Below, piece after piece: positions 1 to 7,797 of a stretch of DNA of 64,000 bases. The stretch's first letter is position 1. Every line of letters starts with the position of its first letter. The translations under genes and the position numbers were made by a program. The DNA comes from Cellulomonas fimi (GTDB lineage: Bacteria > Actinomycetota > Actinomycetes > Actinomycetales > Cellulomonadaceae), in the NCBI RefSeq assembly GCF_028583725.1, contig NZ_CP110680.1, forward strand, positions 620,001-684,000. The letters are read 5' to 3'. Under the pieces are notes generated by a model that was not told the DNA's origin, did no database searches, and saw nothing but the letters and a program-made list of their open reading frames with translations.

Positions 1-809
1 GCCTCGCGGACTCGTCCGCGCTGCGCATCGCGACGACCGTCGACGTCACCCAGCACCGGCTGCGCACCCTGCAGTCCGACCCGGTGTACCGGCTCGGCGT
101 CGCCTGGCAGAACACCGCCTACAACCAGCCGCCGCACACGTCGTACTTCCTCGGCGCGGGGATGACGGCCCCGCCGGCGCCGCGGCTCGCGCTCACGGGC
201 GCGGACCCCGGCCCGGGGGAGCGCGTGCCCGGACCGGCGACCGGTGCACCCGCCCGCGGGGCGCTGTCGTCCGACAACTGGGACGGCGACGGGACCTACA
301 CCGTCGCGCTCAACGTCTGGTGGGGGCAGAACGCGCACACGGTGACGCTCCTGGAGAACGGGGTCGAGGTGGCGCGGCGGGACCTCGTCGACGCCACGCC
401 GTCCGCGCAGTCCGCCGCCTTCCAGGTGGCCGGCCGGGGCAACGGCACCTACGTCTACACCGCGGTGCTGGCCAACCAGCACGGGTCGACGACGACCGCC
501 CCGCTGACCGTCGTCGTGAGCAAGGCGAACCCGGCGACGCCGGTGCTGAGCCACGACAACTGGGACGGCGACGGCACGTACACCGTCACGACCAACCTGT
601 GGTGGGGCACCAACGCGACCGAGTACCGGCTGTACGAGGACGGCGTGCTGATCGACACCCAGGCGCTCGTCGCGAACGGCGTCCACGCCCAGAAGGCGGC
701 CACGACCGTCACCGGCCGGGCCGTCGGGACGCACGTCTACCGCGCGGAGCTGTCCAACGCCGCCGGCACGACCAGCAGCACGGACCTGAAGGTGGTGGTC
801 CGCCGCTGA
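1..809 (+). CDS. Rhamnogalacturonan lyase (PL11), C-terminal part
   Basis: The reading frame is already open at the left edge, so the N-terminal and catalytic propeller portions lie outside the window. The first 60 visible residues carry the typical PL11 ending, with WQNTAYNQPPHTSYFLG, known from the Bacillus YesW/YesX rhamnogalacturonan lyases. Two similar modules of about 95 residues follow; each begins with a DNWDGDGTYTV stretch and an L/NWWG segment and resembles the beta-sandwich accessory modules of secreted cellulomonad carbohydrases. PL11 enzymes cleave the rhamnose-galacturonate backbone of rhamnogalacturonan I by beta-elimination, outside the cell. This fits the rhamnose, galactan, arabinan and uronate genes downstream. 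Family assignment is strong from the PL11 tail; the function of the two repeat modules (binding or spacer) is inferred. Confidence 0.85.
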   Translation, partial: LADSSALRIATTVDVTQHRLRTLQSDPVYRLGVAWQNTAYNQPPHTSYFLGAGMTAPPAPRLALTGADPGPGERVPGPATGAPARGALSSDNWDGDGTYTVALNVWWGQNAHTVTLLENGVEVARRDLVDATPSAQSAAFQVAGRGNGTYVYTAVLANQHGSTTTAPLTVVVSKANPATPVLSHDNWDGDGTYTVTTNLWWGTNATEYRLYEDGVLIDTQALVANGVHAQKAATTVTGRAVGTHVYRAELSNAAGTTSSTDLKVVVRR

Positions 810-934
810 CGCACCGGCGCGGGCGGGCCGGCTCGCTGACACCGGCCCGCCCGCGCTCTCACCGCTCGACGCCCTGCCCGGACCTGTCCGGACGGGGCGT
901 CGGTGCGTCCGAGGCGACCCGTACGGTGGCCGTC

Positions 935-1210
935 ATGACGACGACCGAGCAGCTGCAGTTCGACACGACCATCGGCGTGGAGGTCAAGGGCGAGACCTGG
1001 AGCTGCGTCGAGATCCCCGGCTCGGCGGAGTTCTTCGGCACCGGCAAGACGGTCCGCGTCGACGCGACGGTCGACGACGTCGTGCTGGAGAACGTCGGCG
1101 CGATGGTCACCGGGACCGGCGGCCACATGGTGTCGCTGAGCGCGAAGATCCGGAAGCGTCTCGGCAAGGACGTCGGCGACCCCGTCCGCGTCACGATCAC
1201 GAAGCGCTAG
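935..1210 (+). CDS. DUF1905 domain protein
   Basis: This 91-residue protein is a single DUF1905 domain, recognisable by the FFGTGKTVRVDATVDD segment and the closing KRLGKDVGDPVRVTI block. DUF1905 proteins are small beta-barrels, often fused to or located near YdeI-like domains; no biochemical role is established. The ATG at 935 is taken as start; an in-frame GTG nine bases upstream is an alternative, and neither has a strong Shine-Dalgarno sequence. The gene stands alone, 125 bases after the lyase, and faces the minus-strand oxidoreductase with a hairpin between them. Confidence 0.7.
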   Translation: MTTTEQLQFDTTIGVEVKGETWSCVEIPGSAEFFGTGKTVRVDATVDDVVLENVGAMVTGTGGHMVSLSAKIRKRLGKDVGDPVRVTITKR

Positions 1211-1238
1211 CGCGCGCATCCTCCGGCGGAGGTGCGAC

Positions 1239-1279
1239 GACGGCCCGAGGGCGCGACATGGTCGCACTCTCGGGCCGTC
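1239..1279. terminator. Bidirectional hairpin terminator
   Basis: Perfect 11-base arms (GACGGCCCGAG at 1239-1249, its complement at 1269-1279) enclose a further imperfect inner stem. The hairpin lies between the convergent DUF1905 and MDR oxidoreductase genes, so it can serve both. There is no T-run, as is common in high-GC actinobacteria. Confidence 0.6.
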
Positions 1280-1336
1280 CTGCCCGCCGCGGGGGTCGGG
1301 CCGGTCGCGCCGCCCGACGAGCCCCGGGCAGCGACG

Positions 1337-2260
1337 TCAGACGCGGACGACGACCTTGCCGCGGACGTGGCCCGACGCGCTCGCCTCGTGCGCCGCGGCG
1401 GCGTCGGCCAGGTCGAACACCTGCGCGACCTCGACGCGGACCTTGCCATCGTCGATCAGCGCGCCCAGCGCCGCGAGGTCCGCGGAGTCGGGGCGGACCC
1501 ACACGTAGTGGCCGCCGAGCTCGTCGCGGGCCTTGGCATCGACGATCGACGCGATCGTGCCGCCGTCCCGCAGCAGCGACGGTGCCGTCTCGACCGCGTC
1601 CGGGCTGCCGTAGTCCAGGACCACGTCGACACCGTCGGGGGCGACCGCACGGACCCGCTCGACGAGCCCGTCGCCGTACGTCACCGGCTCGGCGCCGAGA
1701 CCGCGCAGGTACTCGTGGTTCGACTCCGACGCGGTGCCGACGACGGTCGCGCCGAGCGCGCGGGCGATCTGCACGGCGAACCCGCCGACGCCACCCGCCG
1801 CGGCGTGCACGAGCACCGTCTGACCGGCGGACACACCGCTGCGCTGGATCGACTGGTACGCCGTGAGCCCGGCGAGCGGGACCGCGGCGGCCTCCTCGAA
1901 CGACAGGCTCGACGGCTTGGGCGCGAGCGTCCGGACCGGCGCGGACACGTACTCGGCGAAGGTCCCGCCGTGCACCCAGTCCTTGCGGACGTACCCGAAC
2001 ACCTCGTCGCCGACCCGGTACTCCGGGGTGTCGAGGCCGACCTTCTCGACGACGCCCGCGACGTCCCAGCCCGGCACGACCGGGAAGTGCACGTCCATGA
2101 TCGGGTCGAGGTACCCCTGCCGGACCTTCCAGTCGACCGGGTTGACCGACGCGGCCCGCACGCGGACCAGCACGGTGTCGGCGCCGACCTTGGGGGTCGG
2201 CTGCTCGGTGAGCTCGAGGACGTCGGCGCCGCCGTAGCGGGAGTAGGTGATCGCACGCAT
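1337..2260 (-). CDS. Zinc-free MDR oxidoreductase, NADPH:quinone reductase type
   Basis: The 307-residue protein has the complete medium-chain dehydrogenase/reductase layout: a GroES-like N-terminal part with GWDVAGVV at about 64-71, and a Rossmann part with the NADP-binding AAAGGVGGFAVQ at about 153-164. The structural-zinc cysteines are absent, which places it with quinone oxidoreductases (QOR-like) rather than alcohol dehydrogenases. Such enzymes reduce quinones or alpha,beta-unsaturated carbonyls with NADPH in the cytoplasm; the substrate cannot be told from sequence. The start ATG is followed by the usual MRAITYSRYGG opening. It is monocistronic, with a long unassigned stretch and a large inverted repeat upstream. 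Confidence 0.85.
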   Translation of the reverse strand: MRAITYSRYGGADVLELTEQPTPKVGADTVLVRVRAASVNPVDWKVRQGYLDPIMDVHFPVVPGWDVAGVVEKVGLDTPEYRVGDEVFGYVRKDWVHGGTFAEYVSAPVRTLAPKPSSLSFEEAAAVPLAGLTAYQSIQRSGVSAGQTVLVHAAAGGVGGFAVQIARALGATVVGTASESNHEYLRGLGAEPVTYGDGLVERVRAVAPDGVDVVLDYGSPDAVETAPSLLRDGGTIASIVDAKARDELGGHYVWVRPDSADLAALGALIDDGKVRVEVAQVFDLADAAAAHEASASGHVRGKVVVRV

Positions 2261-2403
2261 ACGAGTCCCAGCACCACCCCCGCCACCCCTATTCCACGCC
2301 GCCGGCCGTCGTCGCCGACGTCACACCCCGCTATTGCCCGCCGCCCCACCCGTCCCGCCCACCGCTGCCGGTCCCGCCACCGGTCCCGCCGCCACCGGAG
2401 GGC

Positions 2404-2459
2404 CGAGCACAACATCAGACGCGTCCGAGGGGGTCGGGACGCGTCTGATGTTGTGCTCG
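2404..2459. repeat. Perfect 23-base inverted repeat
   Basis: The arms 2404-2426 and 2437-2459 are perfect reverse complements over 23 bases around a 10-base loop, and each arm contains ACGCGT. It sits about 30 bases downstream of the MFS gene stop and about 145 bases before the MDR gene start, both on the minus strand. It may be an MFS terminator, but the arms are longer than most and not followed by a T-run. Confidence 0.8.
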
Positions 2460-2490
2460 ACGGACGAGCCGTGCGCGGGACGGGTCGGAC

Positions 2491-3798
2491 TCAGGGGGAG
2501 GGGGCGTCGCGGGGGACGATCGCGAACGGCCACGGGTGGCGGCGGAGGGCCGGGCGGAGGCGGCCGACCTGGGCGAGCGCCGTGGCGACGAACGCCGTCG
2601 CGACGAGGGCGAGCGCCCCGGTGATGACGAGGCCCGCGCGCACACCGAGCCACTCGGTGAGCCAGCCCTGCAGCAGCCCGCCGAGCGCGTGCCCGCCGAG
2701 CAGCAGCGGTGAGTAGAGCGCGAGCACGCGGCCACGGACCGGCTGGTCGGCGGTGAGCTGGACGAGGGTGTTCGCCGCCATGAGGAACAGCAGCGTCGCG
2801 CCACCGACGACGGCGAGCATGACGAGGAAGACGGCGTGCGTGGGGGACAGCGCGGCGAGCGCCTCGGTGACGGCGAACAGCCCGGACGCGACGACGACGT
2901 TGCGGGTCCGCAGCCGCAGGTACCGCCCGCCGAGCACGACGCCGACGAACGCCCCGGCGGCGCTGACCGCGTTGTAGAGCCCGAACCCGGCGGCGCCGGT
3001 GTGCCAGACGTCCTGCGCGAACGCGGTGAGGACGACGGGCCCGTTCATGCCGAGCGCCCCCATGAGCCCGGCGAGCACGATGACCCACGCGAGCCGCGGC
3101 CGGTCGAGCACGTACCGGATGCCCTCGCGCACCTGACCGCGGGCGCGGGGGACGCGCGGTGCGGGGCGCAGCTCACGGGCGCGCATCGACGCGACGACCG
3201 CGACGACGCACAGCGCGACCACACCGTTCACGGTGAACGCCCAGCCCTCGCCCCAGTGCGCGATGACGTACCCGGCGGCGGCCGGTCCGAGCAGCCCGCC
3301 GGCCTGGCCGATCGCGTTCATGGTGCTGACGGCCTTCTGCAGGCCCCGGTCGCCGACGATCTCGCTGACGAGGACCTGGCGGGACGGCTGGTCGACGGAC
3401 GCGACGACGCCGAGCAGCACCGCGACGACGTACAGGTGCCAGACGGCGACGGCGCCGGTGAGCGTGAGGACGGCGAGGACCGCGGCCAGCAAGGCGTTGG
3501 CGACCTGCGCGACCTCGACGAGGCGACGCTTGTCGTACCGGTCGGCGAGCAGCCCGCCGAACGGCCCGACGACGAGCATCGGCAGGAACTGGAGCGCGAC
3601 GAGCACGCCGACCGCCGCCGACGAGCCGGTGAGCTCGAGGACGAGCCAGTCGGTCGACATGCGGACCATCCACATGCCGGTGCCGCCCAGCAGCTGGGCG
3701 CCGAGGAGGAGCCGGAAGTTGACGAGGGACAGGACGCTGCGGCCCGACGAGCGTTCGCGGTCGTTCGCCGGCCCGCCGGGTGGGTCGGCGGAAACCGT
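2491..3798 (-). CDS. MFS transporter, DHA3-like drug exporter
   Basis: About 435 residues with twelve hydrophobic segments and the MFS motif A region GPFGGLLADRYDKRRLVE in the loop after helix 2. The opening VNFRLLLGAQLLGGTG and the DWLVLELTGS segment are typical of the MFS_3/DHA3 proton-drug antiporters. Substrate unknown. The start is a problem: no ATG, GTG or TTG lies in frame between the lactate dehydrogenase stop and helix 1. A strong GAGGAAGGA ribosome site (3808-3816) is followed nine bases later by ACG at 3796-3798, which I use as the likely start. The next in-frame upstream ATG (3957) would read out of frame through lldD, and the next downstream one lies inside helix 1. The gene begins 37 bases after lldD and is probably cotranscribed with it. 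Confidence 0.75.
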   Translation of the reverse strand, partial: TVSADPPGGPANDRERSSGRSVLSLVNFRLLLGAQLLGGTGMWMVRMSTDWLVLELTGSSAAVGVLVALQFLPMLVVGPFGGLLADRYDKRRLVEVAQVANALLAAVLAVLTLTGAVAVWHLYVVAVLLGVVASVDQPSRQVLVSEIVGDRGLQKAVSTMNAIGQAGGLLGPAAAGYVIAHWGEGWAFTVNGVVALCVVAVVASMRARELRPAPRVPRARGQVREGIRYVLDRPRLAWVIVLAGLMGALGMNGPVVLTAFAQDVWHTGAAGFGLYNAVSAAGAFVGVVLGGRYLRLRTRNVVVASGLFAVTEALAALSPTHAVFLVMLAVVGGATLLFLMAANTLVQLTADQPVRGRVLALYSPLLLGGHALGGLLQGWLTEWLGVRAGLVITGALALVATAFVATALAQVGRLRPALRRHPWPFAIVPRDAPSP

Positions 3799-3835
3799 GG
3801 GGACGGGTCCTTCCTCGGTCGGTGGGGCGTCGACG

Positions 3836-5047
3836 TCAGGGCAGGCGCACGTGCTGCGGGCCGAGCTCGCCGACGGACGCGACGCCGAGCAGGGCCATCG
3901 TCCGGCGCACCTCGCGGGAGAGGATCTCGGCGGCACGGTCGACGCCGCGCTCGCCACCGGCCATGAGGCCGTAGAGGTAGGCGCGGCCGACGAGCGCGGC
4001 CCGTGCGCCGAGGGCGAGCGACGCGACGACGTCGGCGCCGGACATGACGCCGGTGTCGACCCAGACCTCGGTGCGGTCGCCGACGGCCTCGGCGACGTCG
4101 GGCAGCAGCCGCAGCGGGACGGGTGCGCGGTCGAGCTGCCGCCCGCCGTGGTTGGACAGGACGATCGCGTCGGCCCCGGCGTCGGTGACGCGGCGCGCGT
4201 CGTCGACGGTCTGGATGCCCTTGATGATGAGCGGCCCGTCCCACGAGGCGCGCAGCCACTCGAGGTCGGCGATCGTCATGGTCGGGTCGAAGAGCTTGTC
4301 GAGCAGCTCGGCGACGGTGCCGTCCCACGTGGACAGGGACGCGAAGGTCAGCGGCTCGGTCGTCAGCAGGTTCAGCCACCACGCGGGGTGCGTCGCGGCG
4401 TCGAGGACGGTCTTGACGGTGAGCGCGGGCGGGATGGAGAACCCGTTGCGGGCGTCGCGCAGCCGCGCGCCGGCGACGGGCACGTCGACGGTGAGCATGA
4501 GTGCCTCGAACCCGGCGGCCTTGGCGCGGGCCATGAGGTCCTCGCCCGCGGAGCGGTCCTTCCAGACGTAGAGCTGGAACCACTTGCGCGCGTCGGGTGC
4601 GGCGGCGGCGACGTCCTCGATCGACGTCGTGCCCATCGTGGACAGCGCGTAGGGGATGTCGCGGCGCTCGGCGACGCGGACCACGGCCCGCTCGCCCTCG
4701 TGGTGCATCATCCGCGTGAAGCCCGTGGGCGCGAACGCGAACGGCTGCGCGGACGGCTTGCCGAGGAAGTCGGTGGTCGTGTCGACGCCCGACACGTCGT
4801 GCAGGATCGACGGCTGGAACTCCAGGTTGCGGAACAGCGACCGCGCGCGGCGCAGGCTGATCTCGGCCTCGGCGGCGCCGTCGGTGTAGTCGAAGACGGA
4901 CCGCGGGGTGCGCCGGCGCGCGACCGAGCGCAGGTCGGCGATGGTGAGGGCGTCGGCCAGGCGCCGGTCGGTCGCGTTGAGCGTGATCGGCTTGGGCCGC
5001 AGCAGCGGCTTGAGCTCGGACCACGACGGGATCTGGCGTTCGGTCAC
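3836..5047 (-). CDS. lldD: FMN-dependent L-lactate dehydrogenase (alpha-hydroxyacid oxidase family)
   Basis: A 403-residue TIM-barrel flavoprotein of the LldD/glycolate oxidase family. Visible signatures are the FMN-binding PTGFTRM and QLY (158-160), LIIKG with the flavin-contacting lysine near 276, and SNHGGRQLD (298-306) carrying the catalytic base histidine 300. The family oxidises L-lactate or similar 2-hydroxyacids to 2-oxoacids, passing electrons to quinone or oxygen. The start ATG follows after a weak purine stretch. Because rhamnose breakdown through RhaD yields lactaldehyde and hence lactate, a link to the downstream sugar genes is plausible but only inferred. Mycofactocin-linked or lactate 2-monooxygenase relatives cannot be excluded by eye. 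Confidence 0.85.
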   Translation of the reverse strand: MTERQIPSWSELKPLLRPKPITLNATDRRLADALTIADLRSVARRRTPRSVFDYTDGAAEAEISLRRARSLFRNLEFQPSILHDVSGVDTTTDFLGKPSAQPFAFAPTGFTRMMHHEGERAVVRVAERRDIPYALSTMGTTSIEDVAAAAPDARKWFQLYVWKDRSAGEDLMARAKAAGFEALMLTVDVPVAGARLRDARNGFSIPPALTVKTVLDAATHPAWWLNLLTTEPLTFASLSTWDGTVAELLDKLFDPTMTIADLEWLRASWDGPLIIKGIQTVDDARRVTDAGADAIVLSNHGGRQLDRAPVPLRLLPDVAEAVGDRTEVWVDTGVMSGADVVASLALGARAALVGRAYLYGLMAGGERGVDRAAEILSREVRRTMALLGVASVGELGPQHVRLP

Positions 5048-5207
5048 CGTGGGGACTCCTGGGCGCGTCGTCGGGCTGCACGGAGGTGGCGCGGTGCGGG
5101 GGTCCCGCGGGCCGCGTGCCGGGTGGTGCGCGTGCGGTGCTCCCGAGGCTACGGCGCCCCGGGCGTGCTGTCTGCCGCTCGTCGGTAAGCGCTCGCCAAC
5201 GAGTGTT

Positions 5208-5219
5208 TGAAACGATACA
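5208..5219. promoter_or_regulatory. Rhamnose-type LacI operator 1
   Basis: TGAAACGATACA matches, on the opposite strand, the TGAATCGTTTCA site in front of rhaM except at one position. It has the central CG expected for LacI-family sites and is the promoter-distal of two such sites before the ABC operon. Confidence 0.55.
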
Positions 5220-5319
5220 CCGACCCGGTCGCGCGGTCACGCGGCGAGTTGCGCAACTGCGCGCGGCGTCCCGTAGCGTGGAGCGCGCCGCCGGGGTGTG
5301 GCGTGCGACACAACGGCTT

Positions 5320-5331
5320 TGTAACGTTTCA
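5320..5331. promoter_or_regulatory. Rhamnose-type LacI operator 2
   Basis: TGTAACGTTTCA is an imperfect palindrome centred on CG, related to the site before rhaM. It ends eleven bases before the -35 box, and a partial third copy (GAATCGTTGACA) overlaps that box. Confidence 0.55.
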
Positions 5332-5341
5332 TCGAGAATCG

Positions 5342-5371
5342 TTGACACGGCCGCGAGGGCTCACCTACCGT
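5342..5371 (+). promoter_or_regulatory. Promoter of the sugar ABC operon
   Basis: A consensus -35 TTGACA (5342-5347) is followed after 18 bases by TACCGT (5366-5371), putting the transcription start near 5378, inside the GGAATGCGCTTTCA element. Confidence 0.6.
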
Positions 5372-5373
5372 CC

Positions 5374-5387
5374 GGAATGCGCTTTCA
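5374..5387. promoter_or_regulatory. GGAAAGCGCTTTCC-type operator, site 1
   Basis: GGAATGCGCTTTCA overlaps the predicted transcription start of the ABC operon. It is one of eight sites of this type in the window and would block initiation if bound by a repressor. Confidence 0.55.
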
Positions 5388-5414
5388 CTGACCGAGCAAG
5401 GAGGCTCACCGACG

Positions 5415-6734
5415 ATGAAGCGATCCCTCTGGAAGATCACCGCCGTCGCGGCGGTCGCTGCACTCTCCCTCACCGCCTGCGCCTCCGGCTCGGGTGACGA
5501 CGAGGACGCCGCCCCCAGCGCCAACCCGACCGACCCCGTCACGATCAACTTCACGTGGTGGGGCAACGACGACCGGGCCGCGCGCTACCAGGAGGCCCTC
5601 GACCTGTTCAAGGAGCAGTACCCGTACATCACGGTGCAGACGAGCTTCGCCGCGTTCCCCGACTACTGGACGCAGCGCTCGACCGAGGCCGCGGGCCGCA
5701 AGCTCCCCGACGTCATGCAGTTCGACCTGTCCTACCTGCGCGAGTTCAACCAGAACGGCCAGCTCCTCGACCTCGCCGAGTTCGTCGACGACGGCACGAT
5801 CGACCTGTCGGGCTACGACGAGACCCTCACGGAGTCCGGCGTCCTCGACGGCAAGACGATCGGCATCCCGACGTCCACCAACACGTTCGCGATGTTCCAG
5901 AACCCGGCCGTCATCGCCGCGACCGGCGCCGAGTTCCCGGACGACGCGGAGTACACGTGGGAGGACTACAACGAGTTCATCGCCGACGCGTCGTCGGCCG
6001 GCGCCAAGACCGCCGACGGCTACGCCCTCTACGGCGCGGTCGACTACACCGGCACGTTCTGGTTCTTCATCCAGTGGCTGCTGCAGAAGGGCATCACCCC
6101 GTTCGAGGACGACGGCACGTTCGGCTTCGACGAGGACGACGTCGTCGAGTTCCTCGACCTGACGGCCGACCTGCGCGCCGACAAGCTCGTCTACCCGATC
6201 GACCGCGGCACGTCCCTGCTGCCCAAGGGCGGCTTCACGGTCAACGAGTCCGCGACCGAGATGAGCTGGGACAACTTCCTGGCCGCCTACGTCGCCGACT
6301 CCGGCACGCAGGACATCGCGCTCGCGCAGATCCCGTCGGTCGAGCCCGGTGAGAAGCACCTGTTCTTCAAGCCGTCGATGCTGCTGTCGGCCGGCGCGAA
6401 CACCGAGCACCCCGAGGCCGCGGCCACGCTCATCAACTTCCTCCTCACCGACCCCGAGGTCGGCAGGATCTTCGGCACCTCGAAGGGCGTCCCCGCCGAC
6501 GAGGAGCAGCGCGCCGCGGTCGAGACCGAGGAGGGCAGCGTCGACGCCCGTGTCATCGCGTACGAGGAGGCCGTGACCGAGCAGGTCACCGAGTCGACCC
6601 CGATCCCGGTCAAGGGCTTCGGCACCATCGAGGCCAAGTGGAAGACGCTGGGCGAGGAGCTCGCCTACGGCACCATCACGCCGGACGACTTCGCGTCGCA
6701 GTGGTTCTCCGAGGCGGAGCTCGCCACCTCCTGA
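5415..6734 (+). CDS. Sugar ABC transporter substrate-binding lipoprotein
   Basis: A 439-residue extracellular solute-binding protein of family 1 (CUT1). The signal peptide has a basic start, a hydrophobic core and a lipobox LTAC at 19-22, so Cys22 should be lipidated and anchor the protein outside the membrane. The mature part begins VTINFTWWGNDDRAARYQ and has the usual two-lobed layout. The closest style is that of binding proteins for pectin- or galactan-derived oligosaccharides, but the ligand is not readable. It is first in an operon with two permeases; no ATPase is encoded nearby, so a shared MsmK-like ATPase is expected elsewhere. Rhamnose-type operators upstream suggest induction by rhamnose-containing oligosaccharides (inference). 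Confidence 0.9.
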   Translation: MKRSLWKITAVAAVAALSLTACASGSGDDEDAAPSANPTDPVTINFTWWGNDDRAARYQEALDLFKEQYPYITVQTSFAAFPDYWTQRSTEAAGRKLPDVMQFDLSYLREFNQNGQLLDLAEFVDDGTIDLSGYDETLTESGVLDGKTIGIPTSTNTFAMFQNPAVIAATGAEFPDDAEYTWEDYNEFIADASSAGAKTADGYALYGAVDYTGTFWFFIQWLLQKGITPFEDDGTFGFDEDDVVEFLDLTADLRADKLVYPIDRGTSLLPKGGFTVNESATEMSWDNFLAAYVADSGTQDIALAQIPSVEPGEKHLFFKPSMLLSAGANTEHPEAAATLINFLLTDPEVGRIFGTSKGVPADEEQRAAVETEEGSVDARVIAYEEAVTEQVTESTPIPVKGFGTIEAKWKTLGEELAYGTITPDDFASQWFSEAELATS

Positions 6735-6741
6735 GCCGACC

Positions 6742-6778
6742 GGCGCCCCGCCCGCACCACCCCCGCGGGCGGGGCGCC
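6742..6778 (+). terminator. Intra-operon attenuating hairpin
   Basis: Perfect 14-base arms (6742-6755 and 6765-6778) around a 9-base loop follow the binding-protein stop by seven bases. Placed before the permeases, it probably gives partial termination or protects the 3' end of the binding-protein message, a common way to make more binding protein than permease. Confidence 0.65.
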
Positions 6779-6840
6779 CACCCGGCGGCCCCGCACACCG
6801 GCCGCCAGCGGAACCCGCTCCCAGACGAACGGAACGACCC

Positions 6841-7797
6841 GTGACCCTCACCGCCGAGGTGACCACGCCTCCCGCCGCCCCCGCGCCGCCGCCGGGCACC
6901 GCGCGCAAGCGCCGCAAGGCCGCCGAGACCCGCGCCGGGTACGCCTTCCTCACGCCGTGGCTGCTGGGGTTCTTCCTCCTCACCGCCGGCCCGATGCTCG
7001 CGTCGCTGTACCTCGCGTTCACGAACTACAACCTGTTCGCGCCGCCCGAGTTCACCGGCCTCGAGAACTTCCGGCTCCTGTTCAAGGACCCGAGCTACCT
7101 CAAGGCGTGGCAGGTCACCGCGACCTACGTGATCTTCGGGACGCCGATCAAGCTGATCGCCGCGCTCGCGGTCGCGATGCTGCTGAACAACCGGCGCCGC
7201 GGCAAGGGCTTCTACCGGTCGTCGTTCTACATGCCGTCGCTCGTCGGCGCGTCCGTGTCGATCGCCATCGTCTGGAAGGCGATGTTCATCGACGACGGCA
7301 TCGTCGACCAGATCGGCCAGATCTTCGGCGCCCCCGCGGGCGGCTGGGTCGGCGACCCCAACCGCACCATGCCGATGCTCATCCTGCTGACCGTGTGGCA
7401 GTTCGGTGCGCCGATGGTCATCTTCCTCGCCGGACTCAAGCAGATCCCGAACGAGCTCTACGAGGCCGCGTCCGTCGACGGTGCCGGCCCGGTGCGCAAG
7501 TTCCGGAACATCACGCTGCCGATGCTCTCGCCGGTCATCTTCTTCAACCTGCTGCTCGAGACGATCCACGCGTTCCAGATCTTCGCGTCCGCGTTCATCA
7601 TCTCGAACGGCACCGGCGGGCCCGCGCGGTCCACGCTCTTCTACACGCTGTACCTCTACCAGCGCGGTTTCCAGGACTTCCGGATGGGTTACGCCGCGGC
7701 GATGGCCTGGGTCCTCGTCGTCGTCATCGGCCTCATCACCGTGCTCTTCTTCCGCAGCTCGAAGTTCTGGGTGCACTACTCCGGGGAGGGCAAGTGA
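6841..7797 (+). CDS. Sugar ABC transporter permease, MalF/LplB type
   Basis: A 318-residue inner-membrane permease with six predicted helices after a basic proline/alanine-rich N-terminus. The conserved EAA loop that contacts the ATPase reads EAASVDGAG at about 208-216, followed by the usual FRNITLPML. The GTG start sits after a purine-rich stretch. It pairs with the downstream permease, whose start overlaps this stop by four bases, so the two are translationally coupled. Role: one half of the membrane channel for the sugar bound by the upstream lipoprotein. Confidence 0.9.
   Translation: MTLTAEVTTPPAAPAPPPGTARKRRKAAETRAGYAFLTPWLLGFFLLTAGPMLASLYLAFTNYNLFAPPEFTGLENFRLLFKDPSYLKAWQVTATYVIFGTPIKLIAALAVAMLLNNRRRGKGFYRSSFYMPSLVGASVSIAIVWKAMFIDDGIVDQIGQIFGAPAGGWVGDPNRTMPMLILLTVWQFGAPMVIFLAGLKQIPNELYEAASVDGAGPVRKFRNITLPMLSPVIFFNLLLETIHAFQIFASAFIISNGTGGPARSTLFYTLYLYQRGFQDFRMGYAAAMAWVLVVVIGLITVLFFRSSKFWVHYSGEGK

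Larger units (their letters stand above)
5048..5414. other. Divergent control region without a gene (367 bases)
   Basis: The gap between lldD and the ABC operon holds no credible gene. It carries two rhamnose-type LacI operators, a good sigma-70-like promoter and a GGAAAGCGCTTTCC-type site, all listed separately, ending in a strong AAGGAGG ribosome site before the binding-protein ATG. Confidence 0.8.

Noticed and set aside
3799..3957. ATG at 3957 as start of the MFS transporter
   Set aside because: It would make about 50 residues out of frame through the conserved lldD C-terminus, giving Arg/Ser/Cys-rich sequence unlike any MFS start.
3318..5348. Very long open frames antisense to or overlapping recognised genes (for example here, and around 13944-15965, 21235-23026 and 36819-38727)
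   Set aside because: They encode arginine-, alanine- and proline-rich sequence without domains and arise from third-position GC bias; the recognised gene on the other frame has clear family motifs.
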